Shown here: one piece after another, positions 8,796-17,470 of the stretch | Layout: the number at the start of each line of letters is the position of its first letter | How positions within the stretch are numbered: the stretch's first letter is position 1 | Origin: Rhodococcoides fascians A25f | GTDB lineage: Bacteria > Actinomycetota > Actinomycetes > Mycobacteriales > Mycobacteriaceae | NCBI RefSeq assembly: GCF_000760935.2 | Contig: NZ_CP049744.1 | Location: 3,937,501-4,001,500, forward strand | Reading direction: 5' to 3' | DNA: 64,000 nt | Translations under genes and position numbers: made by a program | Notes under the pieces: model-generated | Seen by the model: the letters and a program-made list of their open reading frames with translations, nothing else | The model's database searches: none | What the model was told of the DNA's origin: nothing

Positions 8796-9106
8796 TTCTT
8801 CGTCACTTCGTCGATGGCCCGATGATCGCGGCCGAGCGGGCCGAGGTCCTCCGCCCCTCCCGACGCGTCGGCGTCCTCGCAGAATTCGACTGCGATATCG
8901 ACGAATCGCTTCTGCTCGTCCGGGATCTTGTGTTCCCAGAAGATGGCATCGTTCGGGCAGGCGGGCATGCACTTTCCGCAGTCGACGCACTCGTCGGGAT
9001 TGATGTACATCATCCGAGCGCCCTCGTAGATGCAGTCGACGGGGCATTCCTCGGTACATGCCTTGTCGAGCAGGTCGATGCACGCTTCGGTAACGACGTA
9101 AGCCAT
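8792..9106 (-). CDS. fdxA: Seven-iron ferredoxin (3Fe-4S / 4Fe-4S)
   Basis: A 104-residue small electron carrier with the actinobacterial FdxA pattern: C9, then [10 protein letters not shown] (C17, C21, C25), then [12 protein letters not shown] (C40, C43, C46, C50). The ATG at 9106 has GAGGA ahead of it. It sits between the molybdoenzyme (34 bases upstream) and the reductase (4-base overlap) in one transcript. This suggests an electron route NADPH, reductase, ferredoxin, molybdoenzyme, or the reverse. The C-terminal 40 residues beyond the clusters are acidic and typical of the family. Confidence 0.9.
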   Translation of the reverse strand: MAYVVTEACIDLLDKACTEECPVDCIYEGARMMYINPDECVDCGKCMPACPNDAIFWEHKIPDEQKRFVDIAVEFCEDADASGGAEDLGPLGRDHRAIDEVTKK

Positions 9107-9140
9107 GGCGAAATCCTCGTGTTCGTAGGAGTAAGGGTTG

Positions 9141-11321
9141 TCAGACGACGAGCGCTGCGACCTGAACGAGGGTGTCGGAGAACGTCGGAGCGTTTCCGAG
9201 ATCCGCGAACACTGTCGGGTTGAGCGATGCCGGGGTCGACAGCGACAGCATGTTCTTGCGCCACGCACCCATCGCACACACCGTGACACCCACCATGACG
9301 GATTTGTCGAGCTTGGCAACGACGGTGAACTCGCCGCGATCGTTGAAGACCCGCACCACATCACCCGAGGCAATTCCCCGGTGTTCACCGTCGACAGGAT
9401 TGATCAACAGCGTCGGCTCCTTCTGCACCTTTCGGTGCATGTCGAGGTTTCCGAAACTCGAATTCAAGTACGCATGCGACTTGGGCGTAAGAAGGTTCAG
9501 CGGATACTTCTCTGCCAGAACCGGATTGGTCCGTGACGACTCTCGTGGCGCGATGTAGTGCGGGAGCGGATCCACCGGCTGCCCCGGCTGGTGATCGTTC
9601 GACCCCTGACGGAACAGAGGAAGCACGAAGTTGCCGCCCGCCGCTGCCGAGGACAGGAACTCCGTTTTGCCGGACGGTGTCCGGAAGTTTCCTTCTGCGT
9701 GCGGTGCGTACTCGTCAGGTCCGGGAAGATTGAGCCGCTGCCACCCGAGCCGTTTGAGCGACTCGATCGAGATACCCTCCATTGCAGGGGCATTCCAGTC
9801 GTAGGACAGTGCGATCAGTTCCTCGTCCGTACGCGAGAACACCGGCTCGGTGAAGCCCATCGCGGCCGCCAGCCGGCGGAACAGCTCGGTGTTGGGGACT
9901 GTTTCACCGAGCGGCTCGATCGATCGATTGTTGTACGTGACGAACAGATGACCCCAGGAGAAGTTGATGTCGTCCTGTTCCAGTTGGGTCGTGGCAGGCA
10001 GGATGATGTCCGCGTAATCGGCTGTGTCGGTGATGAAATGGTCACTGACGACGGTGAACAGATCCTCGCGACCGAGCCCGTCGATCATTCGCTTCTGATC
10101 GGGACACACCACCACCGGGTTCGAGTTGTAGACCATCAGACCTTTGAGCGGAGTGTCCAGGTTCAACCCGCCGGTCAGTGCTTCGCCGAGCTGGTACAGG
10201 TTGATCACGCGAGTGCCGGGTGTCTGCAGGTCCGTCTGCAGGAATTCGGGCCAGTTCACCGGGAACGCCCACAGGGGTAGCTGGAGGATTCCGCCACCGG
10301 GCTTACGCCAGGCACCCACCAGCGACGGCAGGCACGAGATTGCCCGAACGCTCTGTCCACCACCGGCGCTTCGCTCGATCGCGACGCCGATGCGGATCAC
10401 GGCCGGCTGACTCTGCGCGTATTCCCGCGCCAGGGTGTAGATGTCCTCGACCGGAATGCCCGTCTCCTCGGACGCCCATTGCGGGGTGTACTGCTGCACG
10501 CGCTCCGCCAACTCGTCGAAGCCGATGGTATGACGCTCGATGTAGTCGGCGTCGGTCAGACCCTCGTCGATGATGACGTGCATCATGGCCAGGGCGAGCG
10601 CGCCGTCGGTGCCGGGACGAATGGGTATGTACCAGCTGGCGGCTTTCGCGGTTCTGGTCTTGACCGGATCGATCACGACCACCTTGGCACCGCGCTTCTT
10701 GGCCTCGGCCACGTACGGCCAGAGGTGCAGATTGGTGCTCATGATGTTCGACGCCCAGATCAGAATGAACTTGGAGTGGACGAAGCTTTCGGGATCGACA
10801 CCCGCCGTGTCGCCGACCGTCATTGCGTAGGCAGTACAGGACCCCGCGTCGCAATAAGTACGCTCGGCAACGGTCGCCCCCAGCCGGTTGAAGAACGCAT
10901 CCCCCACGTTCAGGCCTTGCGTGATCCCCTGGGTGCCGAGGTAGTTGCACGGCATGATCGCCTCGGGGCCGAATTCTTCGGCGATGGAGGTGAATTTCTC
11001 GGCGATGGTGGCCACGGCCTCGTCCCACGAGATCCGCTCGAACATTCCCGAGCCCTTGGGTCCGGATCGCTTGAGCGGGTATAGAACTCGCTCGGGGCTG
11101 TAAACCTTGTCCAGGTAGTTGTCCACCTTCACACACAGGCCACCGTTGGTGTACGGGTTGGTCTTGCTCCCGCTGACACTCGTCGCCACACCGTCCTCGA
11201 CGGTGACCACCATCGAGCACGAATCCGGACAGTCCTGCCCGCACGCCCCGAGGACGGTGAGCTCCTTGGGGTGGTCAGCAGCAGCGTCGTGTGGGCGCGT
11301 GTCGTCCTGAACAGTCGTCAT
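9141..11321 (-). CDS. Molybdopterin oxidoreductase of the DMSO reductase superfamily
   Basis: A 726-residue catalytic subunit binding bis-MGD and one 4Fe-4S cluster. The N-terminal cluster ligands are C27, C31, C35 and C63. The Mo domains follow with [17 protein letters not shown] and [12 protein letters not shown], and the C-terminal beta-barrel MGD-binding domain begins near [13 protein letters not shown]. There is no Tat signal, so it should be cytoplasmic. It is the first gene of an operon with fdxA and the ferredoxin reductase, and the Moco genes are close by. The substrate is not recognisable. Proximity to methanol oxidation genes makes formate or another C1 compound conceivable, but no diagnostic residue supports that. 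GAGGAG precedes the ATG. Confidence 0.85.
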   Translation of the reverse strand: MTTVQDDTRPHDAAADHPKELTVLGACGQDCPDSCSMVVTVEDGVATSVSGSKTNPYTNGGLCVKVDNYLDKVYSPERVLYPLKRSGPKGSGMFERISWDEAVATIAEKFTSIAEEFGPEAIMPCNYLGTQGITQGLNVGDAFFNRLGATVAERTYCDAGSCTAYAMTVGDTAGVDPESFVHSKFILIWASNIMSTNLHLWPYVAEAKKRGAKVVVIDPVKTRTAKAASWYIPIRPGTDGALALAMMHVIIDEGLTDADYIERHTIGFDELAERVQQYTPQWASEETGIPVEDIYTLAREYAQSQPAVIRIGVAIERSAGGGQSVRAISCLPSLVGAWRKPGGGILQLPLWAFPVNWPEFLQTDLQTPGTRVINLYQLGEALTGGLNLDTPLKGLMVYNSNPVVVCPDQKRMIDGLGREDLFTVVSDHFITDTADYADIILPATTQLEQDDINFSWGHLFVTYNNRSIEPLGETVPNTELFRRLAAAMGFTEPVFSRTDEELIALSYDWNAPAMEGISIESLKRLGWQRLNLPGPDEYAPHAEGNFRTPSGKTEFLSSAAAGGNFVLPLFRQGSNDHQPGQPVDPLPHYIAPRESSRTNPVLAEKYPLNLLTPKSHAYLNSSFGNLDMHRKVQKEPTLLINPVDGEHRGIASGDVVRVFNDRGEFTVVAKLDKSVMVGVTVCAMGAWRKNMLSLSTPASLNPTVFADLGNAPTFSDTLVQVAALVV

Positions 11322-11440
11322 GGGTACTCCTCGGCATGGATATCACTGATGTGTGTTATCCGTAGCCTGCACCGCCCGGACGCTCTCGACAGGACACCGA
11401 GCGCCGTCTACTTTGCTTTCTGCGCCCGAAGGCTCTGCGG

Positions 11441-12121
11441 TCAGATCAAGCCTTGCTTACTCGCTGCGTACACCGCCTCGGCTCGCCGGGAGACGGCGAG
11501 CTTGCGCATGATGTTGCTGACGTGAAATTTCACCGTCGTTGCCGAGATGAACAGTCGGGTTCCGATCATGTTGTTGGACAAGCCCGTCGCGAGCAGCCTG
11601 AGCACTTCGAGCTCACGCTCGGTCAGGCGCTCGATGCTGCTCGGTGTGCCGTTGAGTGATCGAACGACGGCGGAGGCACTGCGTGAATCGAAGGCGCTCT
11701 CCCCGCGCGAGACGGCACGGATCGCACGAACCAACTCGGTGGTGTCGACATCCTTGACCACGTATCCACGCGCCCCGGCGTGCACGGCCTCCACCACGAG
11801 TCGGTCGTCGAGAAATGTCGTGAGCACCAGCAGACCGATTCCGTTGTGCGCCTTCGCCAGTTGCGCGCACAGAGCAAGCCCCTCGTAGTCCGAGCTGGCG
11901 GAGAGCTTGAGGTCCATCAACACGATGTCGGGCTCGACCCGCGCGACGACGGCCAACCCCTCCTCCCGGGTGGACGCCTCCCCCACGATCGTCAGATCCG
12001 ACTCGCGTTCGAGTACCGAGCGCAGCCCGTCCCGCAGAATTGCGTGGTCGTCGACCAGCACGATGCGCACCGTAGGTGCCGCCACCTGCCCCATGCCCGT
12101 GCGAACCGTCGGAACGCTCAC
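11441..12121 (-). CDS. NarL/FixJ (LuxR-type) response regulator
   Basis: A 226-residue regulator with a receiver domain (residues 18-140; DD at 24-25, phospho-acceptor D70 in IVLMDLKLS, K in GYVVKD) and a LuxR-type DNA-binding helix-turn-helix at the C-terminus (LTERELEVLRLLATGLSNN). The GTG at 12121 overlaps the kinase stop as GTGA and is the natural start; the open frame further upstream is only the kinase in another frame. It is the output of the adjacent sensor kinase. The palindromes at 14799-14822 and 18875-18890 are candidate targets. Confidence 0.9.
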   Translation of the reverse strand: MSVPTVRTGMGQVAAPTVRIVLVDDHAILRDGLRSVLERESDLTIVGEASTREEGLAVVARVEPDIVLMDLKLSASSDYEGLALCAQLAKAHNGIGLLVLTTFLDDRLVVEAVHAGARGYVVKDVDTTELVRAIRAVSRGESAFDSRSASAVVRSLNGTPSSIERLTERELEVLRLLATGLSNNMIGTRLFISATTVKFHVSNIMRKLAVSRRAEAVYAASKQGLI

Positions 12122-13473
12122 TGTGTTTCGCCCTTCTCGGATTGGTTCTGGAACGGAATGCGCACTGCAACGCGCACACCGCCGGTTCGGGCTCGGCGGA
12201 TCTCGAGGACCCCGCCGTGTTCGCGGGTGCGGGCCGCCATGTTCGCCAGTCCGCGGTGACGGCCGTCGACATCGGTGGATTCGGCCATGTGCAGCATCAT
12301 GCGCAAGTGGGCCGGATCGCCGTCGCCGTCGTCGGCAATCGACAGCTGCACCTGATCGGGCGAATAGGTCAAACGCAGAATTGCTCTCGAGGCATGCGCG
12401 TGCACCGCGGTGTTGAACAATGCTTCGCCTGCAATGCGGAGCAAAGCGTGCTCGCACTCGCTGCTCAACTCGACGGGAGTTCCCTCCACACGCAGCGAGA
12501 CCTGCAGTTCGTCGGGCATGTGAACCACGGAAAGCTGTTCGAGCATTTCGGGAAGCGACGTCCGATCGGCGTCCTGCGGGTGATTGAGCGCGTAGATCGC
12601 CGACCGCAGCTGATCCACAGCTCTACGAGTCAGATCCTTGGCCAGATCCAGCCTGTCACTTCGCTCTTCGGCCGAGATGTCGCTTCGACACACTTCGATC
12701 TGCATACCCGCGGACAACACGGCCTGGGTAACGCTGTCGTGCAGTTCGCGAGCGATGCGGTGGCGTTCGTCGTCGAGCACCTGATGGCGATGCGCGGCAC
12801 CCAGTTGCCGTTGTGTCAGCAACAGTTCGGCATTGCGGGCTGCGAGATCTGCCGCTGTTCGATTCGCCTCGGCATAGGCACTCTCGGTGCGCTCGAGCAA
12901 TTGCCGCCGACTCTGAAACAGAGCCGAATTCTGCAGGGCCACAGCAGTTTGGCTGGCAAGAATGCTCAATACCGCGGCATCGGTGGCGTCCAGCACCCGC
13001 TGCTCACCGGTCCAGGCAGCAAAGGCGCCCACGACGCCGCCGTCGAACGCGATCGGCACGAAAGCATGATGAGCAGAGATCACAGGGGTCAGCCCGTCGC
13101 CGCACGTCGACTGCCGGATCGACTCGAGACAATCGACGACGTCGTCCGGCAGCGGTGGCCCCTCGACGTTGTCCACCAGAAACGGTGTGGCGTCGGGACC
13201 GAGCACCAGTCGGCGCGGTCCGGCATCGGGGAACGCGCCGTCGGCGAGGGCGAAGACTACCCAGCGCGCACTCAGGTGCGCGCGGGCGGCCTCTGCCACC
13301 GCGCACACCAGTGTTTCCGGGCCGTCGACCGTGCGCACCAGCGCTCGTGAGATGAGCTCCAGTGCATAGACAACACGCTCCAAACGTTCTGCCGCGCCGC
13401 GATATTGGGGGTAGAACGTGTTCTTTCCCGAACGCAGTCCCGTCAGCAGCGACAGGTCGGGTCCGGACGTCAC
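12118..13473 (-). CDS. GAF-domain sensor histidine kinase (cytosolic, NarX/DegS type)
   Basis: A 451-residue kinase without transmembrane segments. It has a GAF sensory domain (about residues 35-185), a helical linker (187-230), a HisKA_3 dimerisation domain with DERHRIARELHDS (phospho-acceptor H245) and an HATPase domain with ADDGDG and GLANMAAR. It starts at GTG 13473, overlapping the alcohol dehydrogenase stop by GTGA, and overlaps the regulator at its own end. The kinase must read a cytosolic signal. Co-translation with an alcohol dehydrogenase suggests alcohol, aldehyde or redox state as the input, as in the ErcA/ErcS/ErbR system of Pseudomonas. Confidence 0.9.
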   Translation of the reverse strand: MTSGPDLSLLTGLRSGKNTFYPQYRGAAERLERVVYALELISRALVRTVDGPETLVCAVAEAARAHLSARWVVFALADGAFPDAGPRRLVLGPDATPFLVDNVEGPPLPDDVVDCLESIRQSTCGDGLTPVISAHHAFVPIAFDGGVVGAFAAWTGEQRVLDATDAAVLSILASQTAVALQNSALFQSRRQLLERTESAYAEANRTAADLAARNAELLLTQRQLGAAHRHQVLDDERHRIARELHDSVTQAVLSAGMQIEVCRSDISAEERSDRLDLAKDLTRRAVDQLRSAIYALNHPQDADRTSLPEMLEQLSVVHMPDELQVSLRVEGTPVELSSECEHALLRIAGEALFNTAVHAHASRAILRLTYSPDQVQLSIADDGDGDPAHLRMMLHMAESTDVDGRHRGLANMAARTREHGGVLEIRRARTGGVRVAVRIPFQNQSEKGETQ

Positions 13474-14693
13474 AGCGCGCTCCTGAACAGGTCGACCATT
13501 TCGCGGTGGGTGGCCGAGCGCGGATTGGTGGACATGCAGGCATCACGTAGAGCATTGGTGGCCAGCACATCCAGATCGGATTCGCTCACACCGATCTCCG
13601 CAAGACCGGTAGGAACACCGACCTGACGCGCGAGGCGGTCGACTCGGTCTGCCACGGCCATGGCGGCTTCCTCCGGCCTGGCCCTGCCCTCGGGCAATCC
13701 GAGGCTCGTGGCGATGGCCACGTACGGCAACGGATCCTCCGCGGCGTTGAAGCGGATGACGTGCGGTAGCAGCACCCCGTTGATCACTCCGTGCGGGAGG
13801 TCGAGCAGTCCTCCCACCTGATGGCTCATGGCATGCGTGGCACCGAGGATGGCGTTCGTGAATGCCAGGCCGGCTTCAAGGCTTGCCTGCGCCATGGACC
13901 CGCGCGCCGCCATGTCGGTCGGCTCGTCGATGGTGCGAGCCAACTGCGACATCACCATGGTGATGGCTCGGAGAGCATGGTGGTCGGTGAGCTGGTTGTG
14001 ACCCAGCGAGACGAATGCCTCGATTCCGTGCGTCAGGGCATCCAAACCGGTTGCGGCGTTGAGCCATTCGGGCATCGTGGTCAGCAACATCGGATCGATC
14101 ACGGTGATGTCAGGAACGAGGGCACGGCCGAGAATGGTGATCTTGGTCGAGCGTGCGGTATCGGTGACGATGCAGAACTGCGAGACGTCGGCCCCGGTGC
14201 CGGATGTCGTCGGCACCATCACCAGCGGCGGGATCGGCCGAGTGGCCTGATCGACCCCCTCGTAGTCCAGGATTCTGCCGCCGTTGCCCGCAAGGATGGC
14301 AATCCCCTTGGCCGCATCCATGACCGACCCGCCGCCGATGGCCACCAACACGTCGCAGCCGAAGTCTGCGTAGTAACCGTGCCCGGCCTCGATCTCGACA
14401 TCTTTGGGATTGGGTGTCAGCGCACTCCAGACCTGTGGCTCGAGTCCCTGCGCAACCAGTAGGTCGACCAGCTGCCCTGCCCAGCCGCTGTCGATCAGCC
14501 CCGAGTCCGTGACGAGCATCGGCCTGACCCCGCCGAGGCGGCGCGTCGCGTGCGCGACCTCGCCCAGCGAATCCGGACCGAACACGATCTCGGGCGCATG
14601 GAACTTGAGCACTCGCGGTGTCTCTGCCCTGCTGCGCTGCGCATCGAGGTCGTGCAGCGCCTTGCCGACGTTCGCCGTAGCTGCCTGGTCCAC
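13470..14693 (-). CDS. Iron-containing alcohol dehydrogenase, coupled to the two-component system
   Basis: A 407-residue group III alcohol dehydrogenase. It carries the NAD-site GGGSVMDAAKG and the metal ligands in GLDALTHGIEAF (Asp, His) and HAMSHQVGGLLDLPHG (His, His), so it should be catalytically competent. It is distinct in sequence from the methanol dehydrogenase at 17471-18742. It is the first gene of a three-gene operon with the kinase and regulator, joined by GTGA overlaps. A role as enzyme or sensor analogous to ErcA is inferred from this arrangement. A perfect 24-bp palindrome lies 106 bases upstream. Confidence 0.85.
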   Translation of the reverse strand: MDQAATANVGKALHDLDAQRSRAETPRVLKFHAPEIVFGPDSLGEVAHATRRLGGVRPMLVTDSGLIDSGWAGQLVDLLVAQGLEPQVWSALTPNPKDVEIEAGHGYYADFGCDVLVAIGGGSVMDAAKGIAILAGNGGRILDYEGVDQATRPIPPLVMVPTTSGTGADVSQFCIVTDTARSTKITILGRALVPDITVIDPMLLTTMPEWLNAATGLDALTHGIEAFVSLGHNQLTDHHALRAITMVMSQLARTIDEPTDMAARGSMAQASLEAGLAFTNAILGATHAMSHQVGGLLDLPHGVINGVLLPHVIRFNAAEDPLPYVAIATSLGLPEGRARPEEAAMAVADRVDRLARQVGVPTGLAEIGVSESDLDVLATNALRDACMSTNPRSATHREMVDLFRSAL

Positions 14694-14798
14694 CGTTCAC
14701 ACCCTCGCTGTCTTCGGTCCACACTATCCGGATCTGTGATTCAGGTTACAACCTTACGAGCGAGACGGGTGCGATCCCACCAGCACCGGGCCAGGTTC

Positions 14799-14822
14799 GT
14801 ACCTACCCGATCGGGTAGGTAC
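14799..14822. promoter_or_regulatory. Perfect 24-bp palindrome upstream of the ADH-kinase-regulator operon (operator candidate)
   Basis: Uninterrupted palindrome centred at 14810/14811 with core CTACCCGATCGGGTAG (14803-14818). It lies 106 bases before the dehydrogenase start and 14 bases after the VWA stop. The same core recurs with one change upstream of mdo at 18875-18890. A terminator role is less likely because the palindrome has no loop bases and the motif is shared between two promoters. Confidence 0.65.
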
Positions 14823-14835
14823 CGGTGCGATCAGG

Positions 14836-16353
14836 TCAGGACAGCGCATGCCCCAATTCGGCCGCCTGGGCCGTCAACTGCTCCCCGTCCCGCGCGACCA
14901 CCACCCGGTCGCAGATCTGCTCGTAGTCCTCCATCGAGCACGCGGCCTGCGCCCAGTAACGGCGGGCCTCGGGAGTGATCCAGGCGATGCGGTGCACCTT
15001 GGACCGAATTTTCTCCAACGCGTCGAGTCCGGACGGCCGTCCGTTGCATCGACCGTCCCCCACGATGATCACGGCAGTGCGCTTGTTCAGCACGTCCCCA
15101 TGCGCATCCAGGAGGTCGGCGAAAGTCTTGCCGTAATCGCTGCTGGCTTCGAGGTCCAGTCGGGCGTCTGCGAGCACCGCAGCCAGCGCACCGTCGCCCG
15201 TGCTACCGAGCAACGTGGTCGTCACGTCCACCGGTGCGTCCACGAAGCCCATCACCGTGCACCGGTGCGCGCGCGAATGCATGGCCTGCGCGAGTCTGAG
15301 CGTGAACGCGGTGATCGGCCGCACCGAGAGCGAAACATCAGCCAGTACGAGCAGTCTCACCTTGTCGGGTACAGGTGTTTTCGTCACCAGACGGAAGGGA
15401 ATTCCGTCGGTACGCAGACTGGAACGGACGGTGCGTCGCATGTCGAGTGGGCCGCGTGAATGTTCGCGTGGTCGGGGGCGCGGAGTTCCCCGCATGTGTT
15501 TCAGAACTTCGTGACTCGCACGCTCGATCTCGGCATGCCGGCCGATCGCCTGCACCGCGCCGTCGACCGGCACCGGTGACGACATCGTCCCGGTCACATC
15601 CCCCAGCGCCGCAACGAACGCCTCGACGGCATCGGTGATCCGATCCAACATTGCCGCACTCAGCTCGCCGGAATCGCCGCCGTCACCGTAGACGCTGCTC
15701 GGATCGTAGGCGTCGAACCACGCCAGGATTCCGGCCGGATCCTCCCAGTTCAGCTGTCCTGCAACGGCTCCACTCGTGCTCGACGCCAACTCCCCGGCCG
15801 CCGTCGACCCGGAACGCTCGAGGTCCACTGTGTAGGTGACGCCCCGTCGGCCCATGTCGCCGTCGGTGTCGATGGACAGATCGTGATCCTCGGACGACAG
15901 ACTGATGTCGTCGTCGTCCTTGTGGGGGTTGAAGCCCTTGTCTGCCTCGGGAGCGTCGAGCAGATCGCCGATTTCGACGGCTCGCTCGTTGTACTCGGCG
16001 TACTTCGCAGCCTCCTGGTCCGCTCCAACGTCCAGGTCCGTGGGAAGTCCGCCTGCCACTTGCGCGCCGACCGACGAACGATGCTCGTCCACAACGACTT
16101 CTGCCGCGTCCTGAAACAACGTCTCGAACGCGAGATCGAAACCATGCTGTTCATGGTCGTACTTCGCACACGTCGCGCGCAACGCCGCGCGCAGAACCGT
16201 CAGGTCACGTGCACCGAGAAGGCCGAGGACGCGTCGCACTTCGATGACCTCGGCCGGCGACGCAGCGACACCGTAGCGGCGCAGCGTCCGCCCGAACACT
16301 GCGGCGAGGACATCGAGTACCACAGATGCCGAGAATGTCCGGTGCACAGTCAT
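14836..16353 (-). CDS. VWA domain (CoxE-like) protein, partner of MoxR
   Basis: A 505-residue protein. The N-terminal 270 residues are helical, charged and of unknown fold. The C-terminal half is a von Willebrand A domain with a complete MIDAS start (DVSLS at about residue 341) and a late VGDGRCNG. Such proteins act with MoxR AAA+ ATPases as metal-dependent chaperones or activators of a client enzyme. It overlaps moxR by ATGA and lies two genes downstream of the methanol dehydrogenase, so that enzyme is the likely client. The family is otherwise poorly characterised. Confidence 0.82.
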   Translation of the reverse strand: MTVHRTFSASVVLDVLAAVFGRTLRRYGVAASPAEVIEVRRVLGLLGARDLTVLRAALRATCAKYDHEQHGFDLAFETLFQDAAEVVVDEHRSSVGAQVAGGLPTDLDVGADQEAAKYAEYNERAVEIGDLLDAPEADKGFNPHKDDDDISLSSEDHDLSIDTDGDMGRRGVTYTVDLERSGSTAAGELASSTSGAVAGQLNWEDPAGILAWFDAYDPSSVYGDGGDSGELSAAMLDRITDAVEAFVAALGDVTGTMSSPVPVDGAVQAIGRHAEIERASHEVLKHMRGTPRPRPREHSRGPLDMRRTVRSSLRTDGIPFRLVTKTPVPDKVRLLVLADVSLSVRPITAFTLRLAQAMHSRAHRCTVMGFVDAPVDVTTTLLGSTGDGALAAVLADARLDLEASSDYGKTFADLLDAHGDVLNKRTAVIIVGDGRCNGRPSGLDALEKIRSKVHRIAWITPEARRYWAQAACSMEDYEQICDRVVVARDGEQLTAQAAELGHALS

Positions 16354-17387
16354 CGTCGTATTCCGATGCCACCCTTGTCGCGTCCGCCGTGCCCACGAAA
16401 TGCGGTCGCGGTCGTGTTGACTATCGCCCCAAGCGATGTCGGTGCGTGGGTTGTCTCCGCGATCGGTCCCGCCATCGCGATCTTCATGTCCGACGAATAT
16501 TTGACCAGGGCCGCGAGCAGGTACTTGCGGGTCTCGTCGGTATGACCGAGAACCGACGCGATACGAGCCGCGTCGATCACTTCCGAGATCGACGGACTCT
16601 TGCGCAGCGGTAGTTCGCGCAGTTCGGTTGCCAAATCGACGATCTCGGCCACGATGTCGGCGGGCACCTCGGGCGCGCGAGCGGTGACGATCTCTCGTTC
16701 ACGCGCAGCCGTCGGGTAATCGAGATGGAAGTGCAGGCAGCGTCGCTTGAGCGCCGAGGACAGCTCACGAGTGTCGTTGGAGGTCAATATCACCCACGGA
16801 TCGCTGCGTGCGGTGAAGGTGCCGACCTCGGGAATGGTCACCTGCTTCTCGGCGAGCACTTCGAGCAGCAGTGCCTCCATGGACTCCTCGGTGCGATCGA
16901 CCTCGTCGACGAGCAGAACCACCGGCTCCTCGGACAGCACCGATTCCAGCAGGGGACGCACCGACAGGAACGGTTCGGAGTACAAACCGAAGTCTCTGGC
17001 CGCAAGCATCTTCGAGGCGTCGTCGATGTCGGTGACGTGTTGGGTGAGCGCGCCGATGTGCTCGCGCAGCATCTGCACGTGCAGCAGTTGCTTGGCGTAG
17101 TCCCACTCGTACAGGGCTCGGTTGTCGTCGAGACCCTCGTAACACTGCAGGCGCACGAGCTTGCGGCCACTGGCCGCAGCAAGGGATTTGGCAAGCTCCG
17201 TCTTGCCGACGCCCGCAGGGCCTTCGAGCAGCAGCGGGCGATCGAGCGCTGTCGCAAGATGCACCACGGTGGCGAGGTCGTCGTCGGCGATGTAGTCCTG
17301 CTCCCCGAGCGCGCGCTGCAGATCGGCGGCGTCGGTGAATCGAACGGTGCCGGTGTCGTCGCTACGCACTGTCGACAGTGAGGTCAT
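16350..17387 (-). CDS. MoxR family AAA+ ATPase
   Basis: A 345-residue AAA+ ATPase with Walker A (GPAGVGKTELAKSLA), Walker B (VVLLVDEVDR) and sensor 1 (ILTSNDTRELS). MoxR proteins assemble or activate cofactor enzymes together with VWA proteins, and this one is coupled to a VWA gene by a 4-base overlap. The ATG at 17387 has GAAGGGA upstream. The 83-base gap to mdo is filled by a strong hairpin, so moxR may be transcribed at a lower level than mdo. Confidence 0.88.
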   Translation of the reverse strand: MTSLSTVRSDDTGTVRFTDAADLQRALGEQDYIADDDLATVVHLATALDRPLLLEGPAGVGKTELAKSLAAASGRKLVRLQCYEGLDDNRALYEWDYAKQLLHVQMLREHIGALTQHVTDIDDASKMLAARDFGLYSEPFLSVRPLLESVLSEEPVVLLVDEVDRTEESMEALLLEVLAEKQVTIPEVGTFTARSDPWVILTSNDTRELSSALKRRCLHFHLDYPTAAREREIVTARAPEVPADIVAEIVDLATELRELPLRKSPSISEVIDAARIASVLGHTDETRKYLLAALVKYSSDMKIAMAGPIAETTHAPTSLGAIVNTTATAFRGHGGRDKGGIGIRR

Positions 17388-17417
17388 GTGTGTCCCTTCG
17401 GAAGGCGGCTGCGCCGC

Positions 17418-17461
17418 ATGTGAGCGGAACTTCGTACCCTGCTACGAAGTCCCGCTCACAT
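17418..17461. repeat. Intergenic hairpin repeat, type A (between mdo and moxR)
   Basis: Two 19-base arms (17418-17436, containing GTGAGCGGAACTTCGTA, and 17443-17461) separated by 6 bases, with one mismatch. The right half (17437-17459) matches 20 of 23 bases at 34931-34953, so it belongs to a dispersed family rather than being a unique terminator. It could end or process the mdo transcript. Confidence 0.7.
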
Positions 17462-17470
17462 GGGTGGCGG

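Noticed and set aside
14799..14822. 24-bp palindrome read as a terminator of the VWA gene
   Set aside because: A palindrome without loop bases forms a poor hairpin, there is no T-run, and the same core occurs upstream of mdo; an operator fits better.
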